Of a stretch of DNA of 64,000 nt, positions 26,086 through 34,619 are shown in pieces; position 1 is the first letter of the stretch, and every line of letters begins with the position of its first letter. The DNA comes from CAVVFX01 sp963777595 (GTDB lineage Bacteria; Acidobacteriota; Terriglobia; Bryobacterales; Bryobacteraceae): positions 1-64,000 of the forward strand of contig CAVZRE010000007.1 in NCBI GenBank assembly GCA_963777595.1, written 5' to 3'. The position numbers and the translations under genes are program-made. The notes below the pieces were generated by a model. It worked only from the letters and a program-made list of their open reading frames with translations, was not told the DNA's origin and did no database searches.

Positions 26086-28008
26086 ACACAAGAGGGCTTT
26101 TCTAAACTCAGCTAGGGCTATGATGGGGAAGCTTAGTTTGTAGAGATGATAGTTGAGATAGAAGACCTTCGGGAAGCCCGTTCCCGTTGCCAATTCCTCA
26201 TCCCAATTTCCGTCCGGATTCTGCGTCTTCAGTAGATACTCGATGCCATGATAAAGGCTGGAACTGCGCGTGTCGCCGCCGGCGATCAGGCCCATGATCG
26301 CCCAGGCTGTTTGCGATGGCGTGCTCTCCGCAGCGGTATAAACTCCGTTATCGTAGCTCGCGCAACTCTCGCCCCAGCCGCCGTCGGCATTCTGGATCGA
26401 TCTCAGCCACTCGTTCGCTCGCTGGACATGCGGCTCGTGGTCATCTTCGCCGATTGCCGCGAGCCCGCGTAGGGCAAAGCAGGTTCCGTAGATATACGCG
26501 ACACCCCAGCGGCCATACCAGCAGCCATCGAGTTCCTGGGTGCGCACAGGTTGTTGATGGCATTCTGTGCCGGGGGATAGCTGCGCGATACGCCATGCGC
26601 CGCCAGCGCTTCGAGCGTGCGTCCGGTGATATCGGCGCAAGTCGGATCGAGCATGGCGTTGTGATCGGCGAAAGGAACGTGGCTCAGGAACTCCCAATTA
26701 TTGTCGACGTCGAAGGCCGCCCAGCCGCCGTCCTTCGACTGCATGGCGAGAAGCCAGTTGAGCGCACGGTCCTCGCAGGCCTTCTGGGCTTTGGGATTGG
26801 AGGCACGCGCATGCGCGAAGCTGAGCATCACCATGGCGGTATCGTCGATATCGGGATAGTGGTCGTTACGGAATTCAAAGGCCCAGCCGGAGGGTTCCGT
26901 GTCGGGCCGTTTCACTGACCAGTCACCCTTACGCCGAATCTCGTTTTTCAGCAGCCAGTCGGCTGCCCGCTGCAATCGGCCGTGTACTCGCAATCCCAGC
27001 CTCCCCCAGCGCATAGGCGGCAATCGCCGTATCCCACACGGGAGAAAAGCATGGCTGGAAGAAGAAGCGCTCTCCATTCTCCTGCATCAGGTTTTCGAAT
27101 TGGCGCAGGGCTTCAACGCGCAAAGGATGATCCTTGGCATAACCCAGGACGTCAAGAGCCATCACCGAATACATCATCGGCGGGTAGATCGCGCCCAAAC
27201 CCTCAGAATGCTTAAACCGCTCCAGCATCCAGTGCTCGCATTTGCGGACCGCAATCTTGCGGATTCGGGAGAAGCCATACTGCTCCCACAGCTTCAGAAT
27301 CTTATCCGAATGAATGAAAGTCCTACGCCAGCTCAACCACGAATCGTTGCTTTCAAAATCGGTGCTCTTACCCGGAATGAGAATCTCGTCGAGCGAAAAG
27401 CCTTCCGGCACCGGGCGCTGCGGATTCGCCGAGTGGACGATCGCGAGCGCTACAATAATGGCCCGCGTCCACGATGACATTTGGTAAAGAAGCTTACCCG
27501 GAAGCAGCGCGAATTCGGGTGGAATGCTGGGCGTGTGCTCACGTGGATATAAGCCGAACAGGCTCAAATTGACTTTGGTATAGCTGTTGGCAGCCTGCAA
27601 TCCGCCGAGCGACAGGATACAGACCCGCGCGGCGAGCATGCGCGGGTCGCCGACGGGAACGCCGGCCAGTTTCAATGCGAAATAAGCTTTCACCGTGGCG
27701 CTGACTTCAGCCGGGCCCTTCACGTAAATATTAAATCCACCGTCGGGAAGCTGGCGGTCGAAAATGGACTGAACTGCGCGATGCATCCGCGCTTCTTCCC
27801 GTGCCGGCAGTTTCCAGACCCCGTCGACGGGCGGATGGAGCCACAGCAGAAACAGAATGTAGTCCGACTCCAGCGTTGCATCCGCTGTCAATAGGGCATT
27901 CCAATAGCCGTCGGGATGCTGCATGGCCAGCAGGCAATCCGCGGCGCGGCGAATCGCACCTGAGACTGAGGTGAGAAGTATGTCTTCGGTTTGCAGCGTC
28001 GGCGTCAT
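26074..28008 (-). CDS. shc: Squalene-hopene cyclase, frameshifted as read
   Basis: About 645 residues when joined, the usual length. The N-terminal part has CLLAMQHPDGYWNALLTADATLESDY and PVWDTAIAAYALGEAG. The frame changes near 26990, giving the middle part with the catalytic motif YPDIDDTAMVML and QSKDGGWAAFD. It changes again near 26550, giving TQELDGCWYGRWGVAYIYGT, QNADGGWGESCASY and TQNPDGNWDEE, which are the QW repeats. The total length is an exact number of codons, so the two indels compensate. It cyclises squalene to hopene in the inner membrane. The last residues (LCDRL) and the stop are encoded by the REP palindrome of the inserted transposase. It starts eight bases after ispH. Confidence 0.87.
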
Positions 28009-28016
28009 CTTTGGGA

Positions 28017-29015
28017 TTACCGCATCACAGAAATATGGGTCAGCGAGGAAGCTCGGTGGGCCAATTCGCCCGGCAGCGAGAACCTGACATCCTCTTCGAT
28101 TAATTCCACTTCTTCAAGTTGCGTAAATTTTTCATTTTGTAACGCGGCGACCAGTTCCTCGACCAAGTGCTCGGGTGCGGACGCCCCGGCCGTGACGGCT
28201 ACGCTCTGTACATCCTCAAGCCACTCCGGATGGACATCGCTCCAGTCATTGACCAGAAAGCCCCGGACGCCGAGGATATCCCCCACTTCCACCAGGCGCT
28301 TGGAGTTGGAACTATTAGCCGAGCCGACCACCAGCAGCAGGTCGCAGAATCGGGCGACACCCTTCACAGCCATCTGCCGGTTTTCGGTCGCATAACAGAT
28401 GTCCTGGGATTTCGGTCCGACAATCATCGGAAACCTCTCTTGCAGACGGGCCACGATGTGTCTGGTTTCATCCAGGCTTAAAGTGGTCTGCGTGAGATAG
28501 GCTACGCGTGTCGGGTCGGAAAGGTTCAAGGCGTCCACATCCTGGACGGATTCCACGAGAATGGTCTTCGAGGGAGCTTCCCCAAGGGTACCGATGACTT
28601 CGTCGTGGTCCTTGTGGCCGATGAGAATGATGGTATAGCCATCGCGGGCGAACTTGACGGCTTCGAGGTGGACCTTGGTGACCAGCGGACAAGTAGCGTC
28701 GATCACCTTCAAACCGCGGCCTTTGGCTTCTTGCCGGACGGTCGGCGATACGCCGTGAGCGCTGAAGATGGCACGGGCTCCGACAGGCACTTCCTCCACT
28801 TCTTCGATGAAGACCGCACCGGCTTCGCGGAGTTCCTCGACCACGTGCTTGTTGTGAACGATCTCTTTCCGCACATAAACCGGCGGACCGTAAAGATCCA
28901 GCGCGATTTTCACCACGTCGATAGCCCGCACCACGCCGGCGCAGAATCCGCGAGGCTTGAGAAGATAGATCTTCTTTTCTCCCGTGGTGTTAGGGGAAAT
29001 TGGCTTTAATGGCAT
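28017..29015 (-). CDS. ispH: 4-hydroxy-3-methylbut-2-enyl diphosphate reductase (IspH/LytB)
   Basis: 332 residues. Three iron-sulfur Cys: Cys25 in KPRGFCAGVVRAID, one in VIDATCPLVTKVH and one in SQDICYATENRQ. Substrate-site motifs FSAHGVSP, LTQTTLS, ATENRQ and GSANSSNSKRL are intact. It makes IPP and DMAPP at the last step of the MEP pathway. It is the first gene of the hopanoid operon, eight bases before shc, so precursor supply and hopanoid synthesis are probably co-transcribed. A 15-residue N-terminal extension precedes the family start. It is divergent from thiD with only 29 bp between. Confidence 0.95.
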   Translation of the reverse strand: MPLKPISPNTTGEKKIYLLKPRGFCAGVVRAIDVVKIALDLYGPPVYVRKEIVHNKHVVEELREAGAVFIEEVEEVPVGARAIFSAHGVSPTVRQEAKGRGLKVIDATCPLVTKVHLEAVKFARDGYTIILIGHKDHDEVIGTLGEAPSKTILVESVQDVDALNLSDPTRVAYLTQTTLSLDETRHIVARLQERFPMIVGPKSQDICYATENRQMAVKGVARFCDLLLVVGSANSSNSKRLVEVGDILGVRGFLVNDWSDVHPEWLEDVQSVAVTAGASAPEHLVEELVAALQNEKFTQLEEVELIEEDVRFSLPGELAHRASSLTHISVMR

Positions 29016-29044
29016 GATGGGATCAGATCCTTTAGTATACCAAT

Positions 29045-29827
29045 GTGACTGGCATCCCGTCCGCTATCACCATCGCCGGCTCAGACCCTTCAGGGGGTGC
29101 GGGCATCCAGGCAGATCTGAAAACGTTCCACCAGTTGGGAGTCTATGGTGAGGCCGCCATCACGCTTCTGACCGTCCAGAACACGGTGTCGGTTAACCGC
29201 GTGGAACTTGTTCCGGTGGAGTTAGTGCTGGCTCAGATTGCCGCCGTAGTCACCGACATTCCTCCGGCGGCAGCTAAGACAGGAGCCCTCGGGAGTGCGG
29301 AGCTGATCGAAGCGATCGGGTCGGCGGCGGCGCTATGGAAGTTCCCGCTGGTGGTGGACCCTGTCATGAGCAGCAAACACGGCGCGCTTTTGGCCTCTGC
29401 GAATTCGAGCGCCGCTTTTCGCCAGTTCCTGCTTCCGCGGGCTGCACTGTTGATGCCCAACCTCGACGAAGCGTCGGCGCTTTGCGGTTTTCGAGTGGAG
29501 TCCGTCGAACAGATGGAGCACGCCGGCCGGGTGCTGCTCGACCTTGGTGCGCGGGCTGTCCTGATCAAAGGCGGCCATCTCGCGGGCGACCCGGTCGACG
29601 TGTTCGTTAGCGTGGAGGGAGATAGGGTGATGCTGCCCGCGTATCGAATTGACACTCCGCATACGCACGGCACGGGCTGCACCTACTCGGCTGCCGTGAC
29701 GGCGGGTTTGGCGCGAGGACTCAGTTTGCTGCAAGCGATCCGGGAAGCCAAACTGTTCGTGAACCAGGCGATCCGTACGAATCCCGGACTAGGTCACGGG
29801 TCAGGGCCTTTGAATCATTGGGTATAA
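29045..29827 (+). CDS. thiD: Hydroxymethylpyrimidine/phosphomethylpyrimidine kinase
   Basis: 260 residues, full length. Ribokinase-fold motifs: AGSDPSGGAGIQADLKTF at the N-terminus, DPVMSSKHGA, LIKGGHL, and the anion hole/catalytic HGTGCTYSAAVTAGLARG. It phosphorylates HMP and HMP-P in thiamine synthesis. The start is GTG 29045; the overlapping ATG at 29043 is followed at once by a stop. No TPP riboswitch can fit in the 29-bp divergent gap and none is seen. No other thi genes are adjacent. Confidence 0.92.
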   Translation: MTGIPSAITIAGSDPSGGAGIQADLKTFHQLGVYGEAAITLLTVQNTVSVNRVELVPVELVLAQIAAVVTDIPPAAAKTGALGSAELIEAIGSAAALWKFPLVVDPVMSSKHGALLASANSSAAFRQFLLPRAALLMPNLDEASALCGFRVESVEQMEHAGRVLLDLGARAVLIKGGHLAGDPVDVFVSVEGDRVMLPAYRIDTPHTHGTGCTYSAAVTAGLARGLSLLQAIREAKLFVNQAIRTNPGLGHGSGPLNHWV

Positions 29828-29828
29828 T
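29823..29828 (+). promoter_or_regulatory. Candidate -10 box overlapping the thiD stop
   Basis: TATAAT, with the thiD TAA stop inside it, lies 15 bases before the ATG of the next small gene. No convincing -35 hexamer is visible. It is the same arrangement as the TATAAT at 3721. Confidence 0.3.
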
Positions 29829-29843
29829 GCAGATTCCCCGACC

Positions 29844-30065
29844 ATGACCAAAGTCCAGATTCATCTGGGGCTGCAACGCCCGCTCGACGACGAAATGATG
29901 AAACGGATTCGAGACGCGAATTCGATCTACGGGATCGAACATGTCAAGATACTCCCTTCACTCACAGAGTTAATGGTGGAGTACGATGCGACTCGCCTTA
30001 AACCCGCGGAAGTGGAAAAGGTGCTCGCCCAAGAGGGAATCCCTGCCACCAAGATTCTGGGGTAA
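29844..30065 (+). CDS. Small conserved-looking protein of unknown function
   Basis: 73 residues, ATG 29844. The sequence alternates strands and helices (VQIHLGLQRPLDDEMMKRIRDANSIYGIEHVKILPSLTELMVEYDATRLKPAEVEKVLAQEGIPA), a pattern like a beta-alpha-beta-beta-alpha-beta ferredoxin-like fold of the heavy-metal-associated size. The CxxC metal site of that family is missing. It follows thiD by 16 bases and is followed by the dispersed repeat. I cannot assign a function. Confidence 0.6.
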   Translation: MTKVQIHLGLQRPLDDEMMKRIRDANSIYGIEHVKILPSLTELMVEYDATRLKPAEVEKVLAQEGIPATKILG

Positions 30066-30070
30066 GTCAG

Positions 30071-30221
30071 CTTCGGATTTTTGCGGAACGAAAGCCTTGG
30101 CCGCCATAGCGCGGTCTGAAAATGGCCGCAGATGAACGCAGATTGGTCCAAGATTTAAAAGGAGCTTCTTGCTTGTTGACCTCGGCACCCTCCTCGAGAT
30201 TTCGGAACGAACCCAATTCCC
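30071..30221 (-). repeat. Dispersed intergenic element, copy 3 (inverted)
   Basis: Read on the minus strand it has, in the same order as copies 1 and 2, AATTGGGTTCGTTCCGAAAT, then GCGTTCATCTGCGGCCATTT, GACCGCGC and AAGGCTTTCGTTCCGCAAAA. It fills most of the 265-bp gap between the small gene and the methyltransferase operon. Confidence 0.75.
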
Positions 30222-30330
30222 TGGGTTAGTGACCGGCGTGCGCGCCTCCGCAGCAAAGGCGCAGGTTGTGTTCGCTTGCTGGCTGCAGAGCCCACGTCTC
30301 GCTTCTGATAAACTGCGCGAATAGAAGTAA

Positions 30331-31599
30331 ATGACCAGCCAAGAGCGGGTGATCGCTGCGATCAACCATCGGGAACCGGACCAGGTTCCGATGGATTTCG
30401 GCAGCACCGGTGTTACCGGAATCCACGTGAGTTGCGTCGCCCAATTAAGAAATTATTTCGGTCTCGCGAAGAGGCCGGTGAAGGTGCACGAGCCCTATCA
30501 GATGCTCGGCTTCATCGAGGACGACCTCAAGGAAGCCATGGGCCTCGATGTAGACGGGTTCTTTCGCCGTAACACGCTGTTCGGATTTCCGACCGGCGAT
30601 TGGAAGGAATGGCGTACGCCGCAAGGGCTTGAAGTGCTGGTTCCAGGCGGATTTGAGACGACTGTAGACGCCGAAGGCTACGTCCTGGTTTTTCCGGAAA
30701 GCGATAGGACGGCCGCTCCGAGCGCACGCATGCCGAAGGACGGCTACTTCTTCGACAGCATTGTTCGCCAGGAGCCGATCGATGACGATCGCCTGAATCC
30801 AGAGGACAATCTGGAAGAGTTTCAGCCCGTCACCGCGGAAGAAGTTGCCGCGATTGCGGCGGATATCAAAGAAGTGGGCCGCACTGGGAGGGCTGTTATG
30901 GCGACTCTCGGTGGAACTGCGTTCGGCGACATTGCGCTGGTTCCCGCGCCGTTTCTCAAAAAGCCGAGAGGCATCCGCGATATTTCGGAGTGGTATCTTT
31001 CCACGCGGGCGCGACGCAACTACATTCATGCCGTGTTTTCCGGGCAATGCGAAATCGCGCTGCAGAACCTTGAAAAGATTCATGGAGTTACTGGCACGCG
31101 TATCGATACATTGTTCGTTTGCGGGACGGATTTCGGCACGCAGACCTCCTCATTCTGCTCGGAATCGACGTTCCGCGAGTTATATTATCCCTACTACAAA
31201 CAGGTCAACGACTGGATCCACGGGCACACGAATTGGAAAACGTTCAAGCATTCGTGCGGTTCAGTTCGACGCTTTCTTCCGGCGATGATCGAGGCTGGGT
31301 TCGACATTCTGAATCCGGTGCAGTGTTCGGCTACCGGAATGGATGCTCAGGAGCTGAAGTCAACATACGGCGACCGGTTGGTGTTCTGGGGCGGCGGCGT
31401 GGATACGCAGAAAGTGCTGCCGTTCGGCACGGCAGGAGAAGTTCGCAAGCAGGTTCTGGAGCGATGCCGGGTGTTTGGGCGAGGGGGCGGGTTCGTGTTC
31501 AACACGGTGCACAATATCCAGGCATGCACACCGGTGGAGAATATTGTCGCGATGCTTGATGGCGTGCGTGATTTCAATGGGGTAGCGGCGCATGCGTGA
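30331..31599 (+). CDS. Uroporphyrinogen-decarboxylase-like corrinoid methyltransferase
   Basis: 422 residues. The fold is that of UroD-like methyltransferases (MtaA/CmuA type): SQERVIAAINHREPDQVPMDFGS at the start, FVCGTDFGTQTSSFCSES, FKHSCGSVRRFLPAMIEAGFDILNPVQ, and FGRGGGFVFNTVHNIQACTPVENIVAMLDG at the end. These enzymes move methyl groups to or from a corrinoid protein using a zinc site; His and Cys in KHSCGS are likely ligands. True haem-pathway UroD is shorter and lacks these features. It is the first gene of an operon with a homocysteine methyltransferase and a corrinoid protein, which strongly supports methyl transfer. The methyl donor is unknown. Confidence 0.8.
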   Translation: MTSQERVIAAINHREPDQVPMDFGSTGVTGIHVSCVAQLRNYFGLAKRPVKVHEPYQMLGFIEDDLKEAMGLDVDGFFRRNTLFGFPTGDWKEWRTPQGLEVLVPGGFETTVDAEGYVLVFPESDRTAAPSARMPKDGYFFDSIVRQEPIDDDRLNPEDNLEEFQPVTAEEVAAIAADIKEVGRTGRAVMATLGGTAFGDIALVPAPFLKKPRGIRDISEWYLSTRARRNYIHAVFSGQCEIALQNLEKIHGVTGTRIDTLFVCGTDFGTQTSSFCSESTFRELYYPYYKQVNDWIHGHTNWKTFKHSCGSVRRFLPAMIEAGFDILNPVQCSATGMDAQELKSTYGDRLVFWGGGVDTQKVLPFGTAGEVRKQVLERCRVFGRGGGFVFNTVHNIQACTPVENIVAMLDGVRDFNGVAAHA

Positions 31600-32440
31600 G
31601 GTGGTGATTCTCGACGGGGCCTGGGGCACCGAGTTGCAGAAACGCGGTCTGGCGCTAGGAGCGTGTCCCGACGAATGGAACGTGTCGCAACCCGAGCGGG
31701 TCGCATCGGTGGGAGAGGCTTACGCGGATGCGGGAAGCCAGATTATTCTGACGAATACGTTCCGTTCCAACCGGATCGCCCTCGCCGGGTACGGCTTGGC
31801 TGATCGTGTCGTCGAGCTGAATACCGCGGGCGTGGCGCTCTCGAGGCGGGGGGCTGCGGGACGCGCGAGAGTGTTCGCGTCCGTGGGACCGAGCGGCAAG
31901 GTGTTGGCGGCCGGTGAAACGACGGAGTGCTTGTTGCGAGAAGCGTTCGAAGAGCAGGTCGATGCGATAGCCGCCGCGGGCGCAGAAGGCATTGTGATCG
32001 AGACGATGTCGGAGCCTGCCGAAGCGGAGATTGCTATCGCGGCCGCGCGGCGGACCGGTCTGACGATTGTGGCGTCGATGGCGTACGATGTGGGCCGGAA
32101 GAAAGACCGTACCATGACCGGCGCGACTCCCGAACAAGCAACGGCTCGGCTAGCGAATGCCGGGGCGGACATTATTGGCGCGAATTGCGGGTGCGGCATC
32201 GAGCGGTACGTCGGGATTGCCGCACGGCTGCGCGCGGCGACTAACAAGCCGATCTGGATTAAGGCGAATGCGGGCTTGCCCGAGATGGTGGAGGGCGAGG
32301 CGCGGTACAGCATGACGGCGGCCGAGTTTGCAGGCTACGCGCGCGCTTTGCTGGATGCGGGGGCCGATTACATCGGCGGGTGCTGTGGCACGACTCCTGA
32401 ATTTATTCGCGCCTTACGCACGGCGATGACGGGGCATTGA
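31592..32440 (+). CDS. Homocysteine S-methyltransferase family protein
   Basis: 282 residues. BHMT/MetH N-terminal-type barrel. DGAWGTELQKRG opens the barrel, and ILTNTFRSNRIAL binds homocysteine. The three zinc Cys lie in GANCGCGIERY and GGCCGTTPEFIRAL. The size matches the catalytic domain alone. It overlaps the previous gene by eight bases and is followed by a corrinoid protein, so it would take the methyl group from that protein to make methionine, like a split MetH. Direct use of a small methyl donor is also possible. Confidence 0.82.
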   Translation: MREVVILDGAWGTELQKRGLALGACPDEWNVSQPERVASVGEAYADAGSQIILTNTFRSNRIALAGYGLADRVVELNTAGVALSRRGAAGRARVFASVGPSGKVLAAGETTECLLREAFEEQVDAIAAAGAEGIVIETMSEPAEAEIAIAAARRTGLTIVASMAYDVGRKKDRTMTGATPEQATARLANAGADIIGANCGCGIERYVGIAARLRAATNKPIWIKANAGLPEMVEGEARYSMTAAEFAGYARALLDAGADYIGGCCGTTPEFIRALRTAMTGH

Positions 32441-32459
32441 AGGATCTGACAAGGAAATT

Positions 32460-33095
32460 ATGGCCGATCTCAAGCAGTTATTCGAAGCGATTCTGAATGG
32501 CGACGCCAAGATCTCCGCGTCGGTGACGCGAGAGGCTCTCGCAAGCGGCATCGAACCCATGGAGCTGATTACCAATTACATGATCCCGGCGATGGATGAA
32601 GTGGGCAAGCGCTTCGAGTGCGAGGACTATTTCGTCCCGGAGCTGCTGCTATCGGGCCGCGCGATGAAGGCGTCGATGGAACTGCTGCGGCCGCTGCTGG
32701 CGCAGAAGGGCGTTGAACCGCTGGGACGAGTCGTGATCGGGACGGTAAAGGGCGACCTGCATGACATCGGCAAAAATCTGGTGGCGTCGATGTTGGAAGG
32801 CGGAGGGTTCGAGGTGATCGATCTGGGAGCAGACGTTGCGCCGGAGGTGTTCGTCGAGACAGCCAGAGTGCGACATGCTGGGATCGTGGCACTGTCAGCC
32901 CTGCTGACGGTGACGATGAATTCGATGCGCACGACGATTCAGGCATTCGAGAGAGCCGGGCTGCGGGGGCAGGTGAAGGTAATGGTCGGGGGCGCACCAG
33001 TCACGCAGCAGTTCGCCGACGAGATTGGCGCGGACGGGTTCAGCGAGAATGCCAGCTCGGCAGTGGCGCTCGCGCGAAGACTGCTTGCCGCATAG
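32460..33095 (+). CDS. Cobalamin-binding methyltransferase corrinoid protein
   Basis: 211 residues. The N-terminal helical cap domain (LFEAILNGDAKISASVTREAL..YMIPAMDEVGKRFECEDYFVPELLLSGRAMK) is followed by the B12-binding Rossmann domain with DLHDIGKNLVASML (lower-ligand His of the DxHxxG motif), then LSALLTVTMNSMR and GGAPVTQQFADEIGADGFSENA. This is the MtaC/MtbC/MetH-B12 architecture. AAGGA lies about ten bases before the ATG. It is the methyl carrier between the two methyltransferases upstream. No corrinoid reactivase (RamA-like) is in the window. Confidence 0.9.
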   Translation: MADLKQLFEAILNGDAKISASVTREALASGIEPMELITNYMIPAMDEVGKRFECEDYFVPELLLSGRAMKASMELLRPLLAQKGVEPLGRVVIGTVKGDLHDIGKNLVASMLEGGGFEVIDLGADVAPEVFVETARVRHAGIVALSALLTVTMNSMRTTIQAFERAGLRGQVKVMVGGAPVTQQFADEIGADGFSENASSAVALARRLLAA

Positions 33096-33294
33096 CTTGA
33101 TTTCTGAACACGTTCAATAAAAAGTGCCGAGCTGCGACGGGGGAGCAGTTAACGCTACTAATGACGTGTTGCCCGATGTTGCCCGACGCGGTGGGTGGTG
33201 AGAGGTAGGGCATCTGGACAGCTTGCTGGAACGGCGTCTATCTAAATGGAAGGGGCGGATAAAAAGAGGGGATAATCGAGAGGAAGAGGGAGAC

Positions 33295-33510
33295 ATGGAT
33301 TGGTCAGGATGCGATCTGGTGGAAAGGGTGCCCGGCAAAGTCGGGGGCAGGCCGGTTATCAAGGGTACCCGGATCGAGCCTGAGGTAATTCTCGTGGACG
33401 AAGAATACGACCGAACGCCTGAACAAACCCACGCCAGCTTTCCCACGGTGCCCGTCGATACAATCCTGAAAATCCGGGCCTTCGCGCACAAACACCAGAT
33501 GCAACCTTGA
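33295..33510 (+). CDS. DUF433 antitoxin-like protein
   Basis: 71 residues. MDWSGCDLVERVPGKVGGRPVIKGTRIEPEVILVDEEYDRTPEQTHASFPTVPVDTILKIRAFA is the DUF433 core: G-x-P-x-I-x-G-T-R, then a helical part with a Val-Pro start. ATG 33295 has a strong GAGGGAG ribosome site; the longer frame from 33223 adds a basic tail unlike the family. It is separated by 200 bp from the corrinoid operon. Its partner begins by overlapping its stop codon. Confidence 0.82.
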   Translation: MDWSGCDLVERVPGKVGGRPVIKGTRIEPEVILVDEEYDRTPEQTHASFPTVPVDTILKIRAFAHKHQMQP

Positions 33511-33593
33511 AGGTGCTGCTGGACGAAAACGCGCCGCTACGATGGTTCAGTTCGATTATTCGAGTGGTCAGTGGTGGTGCATACCCCCACTAA
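33507..33593 (+). pseudogene. Truncated DUF5615-type PIN-like partner
   Basis: TTG 33507 overlaps the DUF433 TGA and gives LKVLLDENAPLRW, the typical first strand and acidic residues of DUF5615 proteins. After DENAPLR the sequence stops resembling the family, and TAA follows at codon 29, about 80-90 residues early. As at 13201, the antitoxin is whole and the nuclease-like partner is lost. Confidence 0.6.
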
Positions 33594-33624
33594 TGGCGTA
33601 GAGCCACGGCGGCCCATGGAATGC

Positions 33625-33719
<95 letters not shown>

Positions 33720-33953
33720 GGATGGATCATGCCTGATATCAATGCCTTGCGATCACAGCCACTATAACATAATCGTGCGGGAGCGAGATTCGTAACACAG
33801 GGGGCAACTCTCCGCGTGGCCCCATCCGCGTCTGTCTATCAGAGCCTACCGACTGCTAGAAAGCCATGAGATGACGAAAGCGATGGTCATGGTCTGCTCT
33901 ACGGAAGCCTGGCGCTACTCGCCGGTAACGCCCGAATTTAAGATAATGGCATT

Positions 33954-34562
33954 GTGAACACGCTCGGCACACTCGGTATCGCCATGGGATCCGCCTGGCT
34001 TTCCGGGATCAATCTTTATGCCGTCGTCTTCACGATGGGGTTGCTCCAGCGCTTCAACCTGGTGCAACTTCCTGGCGACCTGGGAGAGCTGAGCCGGACC
34101 TGGATTATAGTTCTCGCCGGGCTCCTTTATCTCATCGAATTCGTAGCCGATAAGATCCCGGCAGTCGATTCCGCGTGGGATGCCGTCCACACCTTCATCC
34201 GGATTCCCGCCGGCGCGATTCTTGCCGCCTCCGCGTTCGCGAATTTCGATCCGTCCGTACGCCTCGCGGCCTTACTTATCGGCGGCGGCGTGGCGCTAAG
34301 CTCACACGGCGTGAAAGCTGCGACGCGGGTGGCCGTGAATGCCAGCCCTGAACCTTTTTCCAACATTCTGGTAAGTCTCACTGAAGATGCGGTCGCGTTT
34401 GGGTCCACTTTCCTGATGGTGTTTCACCCGGTGGTCATACTGATTGTTGTCGCGAGTTTCGTGGCGGTCGCCGTCTGGCTGGTCCCCAAAATCATCCGCG
34501 CTTTGCGGAGACTCTTTCGTCGCGAACCGGTGCCTGCCGTTTCGAACTCCGCAGTGCGTTGA
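33954..34562 (+). CDS. DUF4126 membrane protein
   Basis: 202 residues with about five membrane helices. It opens with LGIAMGSAWLSGINLYAVVFTMGLLQRF and contains FVADKIPAVDSAWDAVHTFIRIPAGAILA, the mark of DUF4126, then SHGVKAATRVAVNASPEPFSN and a C-terminal helix followed by basic residues. Function unknown. The start is GTG 33954. It precedes a large membrane protein by 57 bp on the same strand. Confidence 0.85.
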   Translation: MNTLGTLGIAMGSAWLSGINLYAVVFTMGLLQRFNLVQLPGDLGELSRTWIIVLAGLLYLIEFVADKIPAVDSAWDAVHTFIRIPAGAILAASAFANFDPSVRLAALLIGGGVALSSHGVKAATRVAVNASPEPFSNILVSLTEDAVAFGSTFLMVFHPVVILIVVASFVAVAVWLVPKIIRALRRLFRREPVPAVSNSAVR

Positions 34563-34619
34563 GTTCGCCGAACCGGCAGATTGGCTCATTTCACGGGTTT
34601 GGTACCATGAACCTTCTTC

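Noticed and set aside
30331..31599. Haem-pathway uroporphyrinogen decarboxylase (hemE)
   Set aside because: It is too long, lacks the HemE signature, and lies in an operon with a corrinoid protein and homocysteine methyltransferase.
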